Part shown: positions 24,101 through 28,084 of the stretch, in pieces
Numbering within the stretch: position 1 is the first letter of the stretch
Layout of the letters: the number at the start of each line of letters is the position of its first letter
Program-made: the position numbers and the translations under genes
The notes under the pieces: generated by a model
Seen by the model: only the letters and a program-made list of their open reading frames with translations
Told to the model about the DNA's origin: nothing
The model's database searches: none
Source of the DNA: DYTO01 sp040757795
GTDB taxonomy: Archaea > Hadarchaeota > Hadarchaeia > Hadarchaeales > Hadarchaeaceae
Direction: 5' to 3'
Assembly: GCA_040757795.1 (NCBI GenBank)
Contig: JBFLWG010000008.1
Location: forward strand, 1-28,084
Length of the DNA stretch: 28,084 bases

Positions 24101-25265
24101 TCTTGCGGACGAGCGACCAGTCCACCTCATAAGTGGCGCCGTCCGAGGAATGCCCGACGTGAAGGTTTCCAAGTGGTATGTTGGAAGTATTTTGGATTGT
24201 CACGTTATCGTTCCCCAGAAGTTTTGCCGCGTGCGAATCCGGGCGCTGTATCTCGAAGACTGACCATGTCGGGCTCCAGAGTGACCAAGGTACTTTGGTT
24301 GTGGCACGATTATCATTCCTGATCGTCCTCAGATACTTGGCGCCGGCGCCGTTGAACGTTACCACAAATTCGGAGTCGTCCGTGAAGTCCCCCAAGGAGT
24401 CCACGTTTGAAAATGCGTCCTGAAAGTCCGTGGCCACGGGCCGGCTCCTGAACCTGAATGCGTGGCCGAGCCCCCATGAGCCGTTTGAATAAATCGCGTC
24501 TTTCCCATCCCCACCGGCAAGCTTCAATTTTGAGCCGTCGAGAGCGGGGGCGCCGCGGCGAGTGGTCCACTTTGATTCGTCCAAAAAGGCGCCGCTGAAA
24601 TCGTCGAACAATTCAAAGACCTTCTCCCCGGAGCTCTTGCCGGCGACGATTGGGTTGCCGTAATACATGAAAATTCTCGTCACCCGGTTGGGCGGGATTG
24701 ACGGAACCTTCACCCACACCTTCGTCGCGGATGTGTTCATGCCGGACTCAATCCAGTACGGCAGCTCGGTGCCGTCACCAAGGGCGAACCTAATGTCATA
24801 GCCATTACCGCGGAGTTTGCCGGATGTTATCAGTGCGGCCGTGTCCAGCGTGAGCGTAACTTGGTAGTCAACCAAAGCGCTCGAACCGGCGTTGCTTATT
24901 ATCACAGGTCTTCGGTATTTCCAGCCGCCCAACCAACCCTCGATCCCGTAGTACATCCAGCCCACCTCTTCCGCACTCAGTGCCCGGTCGTACACCATGG
25001 CGTCGTCAAGTTCACCCCTGTAGAAGTAGCCGGGCGAGGCCCCGATGACGAAGTCGCCTTCGTTGCTGACGTTCGCAACTTGCGGGTCGGACGGCTCCGC
25101 GGCGAGTTCCCCGTCTATGTAGAGCTTCAAGGAGCCTGCCTCCCTGACGGCCGTGACGAGGTGCCAGTCCCCGTCCACCACCCGGGCGTCGGGGGCGACT
25201 ATGCGGTCAAAACCGGAGCCGCCGAATGTGATTGAGAAGCTTATGTTGCCTCCCCAGTGGGCCAC
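21192..25265 (-). CDS. Giant surface protein, C-terminal part after an in-frame TAG
   Basis: This 1357-codon frame is in register with the upstream part and is separated from it by one TAG codon, so the two are pieces of one gene; an independent GTG start here is unlikely. In order it holds the second half of a LamG/concanavalin-like domain (to about 24960), two modules each made of DUF2341 plus a concanavalin-like region (FDDFSG...LD..KW), and the second half of a split FN3/Ig-like domain (YYWRVRAIDGAGNVGEWSDVW). Then come four Ig-like units in an A-B-B-A order (B is OmpL47-like), a final beta domain (DIDPDTLNLDSQG), and a Gly/Gln/Asn/Ser-rich tail of about 105 residues. There is no membrane helix or sorting signal. 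It is likely extracellular, binding sugars or surfaces. Confidence 0.8.
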   Translation of the reverse strand: MAHWGGNISFSITFGGSGFDRIVAPDARVVDGDWHLVTAVREAGSLKLYIDGELAAEPSDPQVANVSNEGDFVIGASPGYFYRGELDDAMVYDRALSAEEVGWMYYGIEGWLGGWKYRRPVIISNAGSSALVDYQVTLTLDTAALITSGKLRGNGYDIRFALGDGTELPYWIESGMNTSATKVWVKVPSIPPNRVTRIFMYYGNPIVAGKSSGEKVFELFDDFSGAFLDESKWTTRRGAPALDGSKLKLAGGDGKDAIYSNGSWGLGHAFRFRSRPVATDFQDAFSNVDSLGDFTDDSEFVVTFNGAGAKYLRTIRNDNRATTKVPWSLWSPTWSVFEIQRPDSHAAKLLGNDNVTIQNTSNIPLGNLHVGHSSDGATYEVDWSLVRKIGVPEPAASFGSEQNMPMALPLFGWDHFMPVTIASTSQLSEYQVRVNVLYCAGMKQDFSDIRFTLEDGGTLLPYWVENYDSSSANVWVAVPQLQVGETTIYAYYGNQSATTASSGDMTFDFFDDFSGEGLDTGKWVAVGGAPEVNGFELVLFDSSAKERVRTIQQFGPQTAFRARVSQPNADSQHGYASSFVDPSDALETAIFWGATPLYFRTRGLGSETNSVGWKSGYSVFEIKRPSSTEIVFSADDNVLTTHNTEIPSALNLVHQSARGVTTKVDWSLARKHVYPEPTAVVGSGQAVPADPHLVFAAVKDLVENTCTVSGAAALPENTYYWRVRAIDGAGNVGEWSDVWKFTVASDSEPPVSAVENITPHWKSELPFKITARASDDRSGVAGVTLWYRFSPDNLAWGVWKEFGADNDEPYGWNFGAPDGDGHYQFYTIAVDKAGNAESAPEAADAWAGVDTAPPSTSHELSGEEGNADWWSGEVDVVLSAADNLSGVYTTFYQVDGNSWQVYSDSFTISGDGVHSVDYYSVDVAGNEENKKSIEIKIDTLPPETSHELSGVVGNAGWWRSDVTVTLSAADDNSLTPDVSGVDLTEYRVDGGEWATYQAPISIHEDGIHLVEYRSADVAGNRETIKSVEVRIDATPPVSSADKIEPYWQTSMPVEITAAASDGRSGVARVELFYRHSADNRKWDKWASLGAKEAPPRSWRFDAPAGYGFYEVYTAAEDMAGNLENAPEEPDQGFCAVIPAVIDIDPDTLNLDSQGRWITTYIELPQGFGVENIAPNKVALEGGALMEGELSAELHPTEVGDHDNDGVPDLMVKFDRAAVQGLVNVGDNVRLTVIGKWNEIPFRGADSIRVIDPGHGSGGQGNGHGNNGNQGGQGQSQSNPGHGGTPPGQSGNQGQGNAGSQNNQGSGQSNQGGQGSPSAPPEQGNQPSTQGNGNQSQGEGSQNGSNGNGQGNGRGKGD
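21195..21515 (-). repeat. Low-complexity Gly/Gln/Asn/Ser-rich C-terminal tail
   Basis: About 105 codons at the 3' end of the surface protein gene are nearly all G, Q, N and S with a few P, H and E, in degenerate units such as GNQGQGN and GNGNQSQGEG. It ends in the charged RGKGD. It follows the last folded beta domain directly. Such tails act as flexible spacers or wall-embedded segments in other surface proteins, but no sorting signal is seen. Confidence 0.8.
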
Positions 25266-25577
25266 GCCGTATCCAGGCCGGTCGACGGCGCCCTAGCCTA
25301 TGAAGAAGGAGCTGTTCGGGTGGGTCGTCCTCATCCAGACCGAGAGGGAGAAGTCGCCCGTCCCGAAGTTGAGCGACGGCTGGTTGCCGACCATGACGAA
25401 ATCATTTACGCCGTCGAAGCTCAGGGCCTGGCCGGACCTGCCGTCGACGAAGCTTGCGCCGCGGATTTCTCCGTGGTTGCTCCCCCACGAGTCGCTGGCG
25501 TCGCCGTCCAGCTTCCACCAGCTAACGAGGCCCTCCTTCGAAACCCGTGGTTCAGCTACACCCACGCGCGCCGGGTC
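23199..25577 (-). other. 793-codon domain cassette inside a split FN3/Ig-like domain
   Basis: Deleting 2379 bases, exactly 793 codons, joins YELQYSNDP directly to HLVFAAVKDL and restores one standard FN3/Ig-like domain that ends YYWRVRAIDGAGNVGEWSDVW. Both joins carry the same codon-aligned sextet GACCCG (Asp-Pro) on the coding strand, at 25577-25572 and 23198-23193. The cassette contains LamG, DUF2341 plus concanavalin-like, and a second DUF2341 plus concanavalin-like module. It also contains the in-frame TAG. Confidence 0.65.
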
Positions 25578-28084
25578 GTTCGAGTACTGAAGCTCGTAGG
25601 TCACGCCTGAAGGGTCGTCGACCGGCTGCCATTCAAACGTGGGCGTGTTGTCCGTCGCGGCGCCGTTCCCGGGTGAAATCAAGGCTGGGGCCGGCGGCGG
25701 CGTCCTGTCTTGAATTCCAAAAATGGCGAACGTCGAGAGCTGCGTCACCTCCGCCACTATCCTGCTGTTGGCCGCGTCCACAAATTGATTTTCAACCAGG
25801 ACCCACGAACCCGTGCCGTTGTCGAACCTGTACAGCTGGAGCCTCGGCCCGTGGAGAAGCGGGTTGTAGCTGAAAGTCAAAATTGCGGGAGGTGCGAAAT
25901 TATTCGGGGTGGAGGTGACGTCGTACGGCAGGCTGTACATGTACCCGAGCGCCTGGGAAATTATCGCGTGCGACGCCCCGGTGAACGGCCCCGGGGGAGT
26001 CCGGACTATGTTCACGGTGCGGTTATCCGGGTGGAGCAGCTGGACCACGCCGTCCGAGCTCGAGGCAGTCTGAGTGTCAGCATCAATCACGATTATTGCC
26101 CCTTCTCTACTGTTTCCCTGGGTTGGGCCCGGTGGAGGCGTCTGGACAGCTATCGTGTACCTGTACACCCCGTCCGGAACTGGGTTGATCCCATCGGTCC
26201 CGTCCCATGTCCAGGTATGCGCTCCCGGTGCCTGCGTGAGCCAGCCTCCCGTGCCGGACACGGCGTTCCCTGCCTCATCAACTATGTTTATCCTCACCCG
26301 CAGGTTGTCCCCACTGGGCGAGGCAATCGAGTAGCTTATGCTGACGCTGTTCTCGCCTGCCGTCCGGTCAAGCGGGTCGTCGTCGGCCCAGGCCGTGATG
26401 GCCGGAAGCGTGTTGTCTATGGTTACCGCTGGGGCGCCCGGAGGGACAAATGTTGCGTTCTCCATCGCGAAGCTTGTCGCGGTCATCGCCAACGTGTAAT
26501 TGCCATTGTTGTACGGGCTGCCGGAAGCGCTGCGGCCGTCCCATGCCGCTGACCTCGGCCCCAGGCCGCACGCCTGGTTTTCCACCAGCGTTTCCACGGG
26601 ATTTCCTGCAGAGTCCACAATCCCGACGGTCAAAGACGCGGCGGGCTCCGAAAGCTCGTACCACAGCGTCGCGTTTTCAAAACTGGGGTTGAACCTGGCC
26701 TGGTCGAAGTTCCGCCTTATCTGGAAAGGCGCGGCGTTCACAATCACAGTAGTATATGCCGGGGCTGCCTGGTTGCCCGACGGGTCAGAGGCGTTGACCT
26801 TGATGGTGTACGGGCCGTCCCTGACAAGCTGGCCATAGTTGTCCCTGCCGTTCCAGCTCCAGCTTATCGAGCCGCTGCCCGAGCCGGCGGCCGTTCTCCT
26901 GGCGACGCCGTTGAAGTCGCTTATCGTGATGGTGTAGTCGGCTTGCTCGGAGAGGTTGAACTGGATTGCCGTCGTTCCCGCGTTCGGGTTGAATGTGCCA
27001 GGCTGGGCCTGCAGGTTTGAGATGACCGGGGGGGTGTTGTCGGAGACCGTGAGCCAGAATGTCGCCGAGTGTTTCAAGTTGCCGGCGCCAGTGCCCGTGA
27101 TCGTTATCTCGTGCGTCCCGCCGGGCGTCGTTGCGGACGTCTGGAGCGTCATGGTCGATTGGTAGCCCGGCGTGCTGCTTGGGGGCGAGAAGGAGGCCGT
27201 CACGCCCGCGGGGAGGCCGGACGCGCCGAGAGAGACTGAGTATGGGTAGTTGTTGATGCTCGTGACGGTGACGGTCGCGGTTGCCGAGCTTCCCGGGTTG
27301 ACGGCGGCGGCGGCAGGGCTGACGCTCACGGCGAAGTCGGGGGTCGTCGGGATGTAGGTGGAGGCGCTGCTGCTGGCGCTGCTCCCGTCGTAATAGGTGT
27401 CGCCGGAGAACGAGGCGGTGAAGGTGATGTTCATCAGGGCGCTGGGGGCCCTCCAGCTGACCCGGGCGTAGCCATTGGTGTCGGTGGCCACGGTAGTCTG
27501 GCTCAGCCAGGTGCCTCCGGAGGCGCTCCAGGTGACCGTCTTGCCGGAGGGGTAGCTGCCGTCGAACCCGTCCCTGACCCTCGCGTACATCGTTGCCGTC
27601 TGGTTAATGCCGATTGAGAATTCCGACGGCTGGATTTCCATGGTGGTGGAGCGCTTGGTGACGGTGGGGCCGTCATAAGTGGGCGTTGTCGTGGCGGTGA
27701 ACCCATCAAACACGGTGAAGTAGTAGCTGTGGGTGCGGATGTCGTCCCGTGTTGATTGCCAAGTCCAGCTTGCTGTTCCCGAACCAGATATTGTTTGGCT
27801 GTCGTCGTACTTGGTGTCGTCCTTGAAGAGGCTCACAGTAAGGGATTGGCCGTCTGGGTCGCTGACATCTACCCAGTAGGTGAAAGTCGTGCCCCAAGGC
27901 TTTGGTTCTTGAGGGCTTACGGGTTGTGTTACTTTGCCAGCGGGTTCTCTATTAAAGACCGGAAATGTTCCCGTTATGTGTATTGTTCCTGAACTCCACC
28001 CGTCATTCCAGTTGACAATAAAGCTCCAAGATTTGTTGCCTGGACTATCTGGAACGAAACCCATGCTGTCGGTATACGTTCCTC
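25293..28084 (-). CDS. Giant surface protein, N-terminal part (5' end outside the window)
   Basis: The frame is open to the right edge, so the true start and signal peptide are not seen. About 929 residues are present before the TAG at 25293-25295. In order they hold a Ca-binding-like or PKD-like beta region, a Big_1/invasin-like Ig domain (MEIQPSEFSIGINQTATM onward, about 148-246), and an archaeal-type Ig repeat (PDFAVSVSPAAAAVNPGSS, about 251-345). Three FlgD-like Ig units follow with WNGRDNYGQLVRDGPYTIKV, WDGRSASGSPYNNGNYTL and WDGTDGINPVPDGVYRYTI, then a beta domain ending QLSTFAIFG, the first half of a split FN3-like domain (NTPTFEWQPVDDPSGVTYELQ) and half a LamG domain. If the TAG terminates, the product ends in a broken LamG fold. 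Confidence 0.85.
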   Translation of the reverse strand, partial: GTYTDSMGFVPDSPGNKSWSFIVNWNDGWSSGTIHITGTFPVFNREPAGKVTQPVSPQEPKPWGTTFTYWVDVSDPDGQSLTVSLFKDDTKYDDSQTISGSGTASWTWQSTRDDIRTHSYYFTVFDGFTATTTPTYDGPTVTKRSTTMEIQPSEFSIGINQTATMYARVRDGFDGSYPSGKTVTWSASGGTWLSQTTVATDTNGYARVSWRAPSALMNITFTASFSGDTYYDGSSASSSASTYIPTTPDFAVSVSPAAAAVNPGSSATATVTVTSINNYPYSVSLGASGLPAGVTASFSPPSSTPGYQSTMTLQTSATTPGGTHEITITGTGAGNLKHSATFWLTVSDNTPPVISNLQAQPGTFNPNAGTTAIQFNLSEQADYTITISDFNGVARRTAAGSGSGSISWSWNGRDNYGQLVRDGPYTIKVNASDPSGNQAAPAYTTVIVNAAPFQIRRNFDQARFNPSFENATLWYELSEPAASLTVGIVDSAGNPVETLVENQACGLGPRSAAWDGRSASGSPYNNGNYTLAMTATSFAMENATFVPPGAPAVTIDNTLPAITAWADDDPLDRTAGENSVSISYSIASPSGDNLRVRINIVDEAGNAVSGTGGWLTQAPGAHTWTWDGTDGINPVPDGVYRYTIAVQTPPPGPTQGNSREGAIIVIDADTQTASSSDGVVQLLHPDNRTVNIVRTPPGPFTGASHAIISQALGYMYSLPYDVTSTPNNFAPPAILTFSYNPLLHGPRLQLYRFDNGTGSWVLVENQFVDAANSRIVAEVTQLSTFAIFGIQDRTPPPAPALISPGNGAATDNTPTFEWQPVDDPSGVTYELQYSNDPARVGVAEPRVSKEGLVSWWKLDGDASDSWGSNHGEIRGASFVDGRSGQALSFDGVNDFVMVGNQPSLNFGTGDFSLSVWMRTTHPNSSFFIG

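Noticed and set aside
15752..25265. Many long open frames opposite the GC-rich genes.
   Set aside because: They are antisense shadows produced by high GC at third codon positions and show no family resemblance.
25293..25295. Pyrrolysine codon in the surface protein.
   Set aside because: TAG is the stop of at least seven genes in the window, so it is an ordinary stop here. No Pyl genes are visible. Left as a checkable alternative only.
1..28084. CRISPR arrays, rRNA genes, complete tRNA genes, transposases.
   Set aside because: I looked for regularly spaced repeats, conserved rRNA segments, full T-loop plus acceptor patterns and DDE/HUH proteins and found none.

Overview
The window is archaeal. 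The evidence is an A-type ATP synthase (subunits A and B plus the AhaH and AhaI family stalk subunits), archaeal-type TrpRS, AlaRS and LeuRS, tRNA-splicing endonuclease EndA, the acidic stalk protein L12 (P1 type), a family-4 uracil-DNA glycosylase, and TATA-like boxes about 25 bases before several starts with GGAGG/GGTGAT ribosome sites. Base composition is GC-rich and codon use is uniform, except for one AT-richer patch at about 9.68-11.22 kb. A run of ten Ns at 19307-19316 marks a scaffold gap, so this is a draft or metagenome assembly. I cannot place the lineage more precisely.

Layout. 1-3715: ATP synthase genes split into two divergent units, ahaH-ahaI leftward and atpA-atpB rightward. 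4063-6722: trpS, endA (leftward), a 320-base spacer with a candidate structured RNA, rpl12, and a small two-helix membrane protein (leftward). 6873-13991: alaS followed by leuS, once an operon but now interrupted. 13983-15573: leftward DNA-repair and metabolism genes (UDG, a YprB-like DEDD exonuclease, a YjbQ family protein). 15643-15669: a lone tRNA 3'-end-like sequence. 15713-21132: a glycan or cell-surface cluster (NAD-dependent epimerase, DPM1-like GT2, B12-type radical SAM protein, two GT4 glycosyltransferases). 21192-28084: a leftward giant multidomain surface protein that runs off the right edge.

The most interesting locus is leuS. The ancestral 5' end of leuS (18 codons) still follows alaS by 4 bases but stops after 28 codons. 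Next comes a three-HTH LAGLIDADG homing endonuclease gene, then a second, diverged, AT-richer leuS 5' end that joins the GC-rich body of leuS just before the HIGH motif. I read this as intron-less homing into an essential gene, in which the element carries a recoded replacement 5' exon that keeps the gene alive: a natural cleave-and-rescue arrangement.

Second in interest is the surface protein. An Ig/FN3-like domain is split by an in-frame 793-codon cassette (LamG plus two DUF2341 modules) bounded by a codon-aligned 6-base direct repeat, and the cassette carries an in-frame TAG. Third is the folded RNA candidate at 5821-5980.
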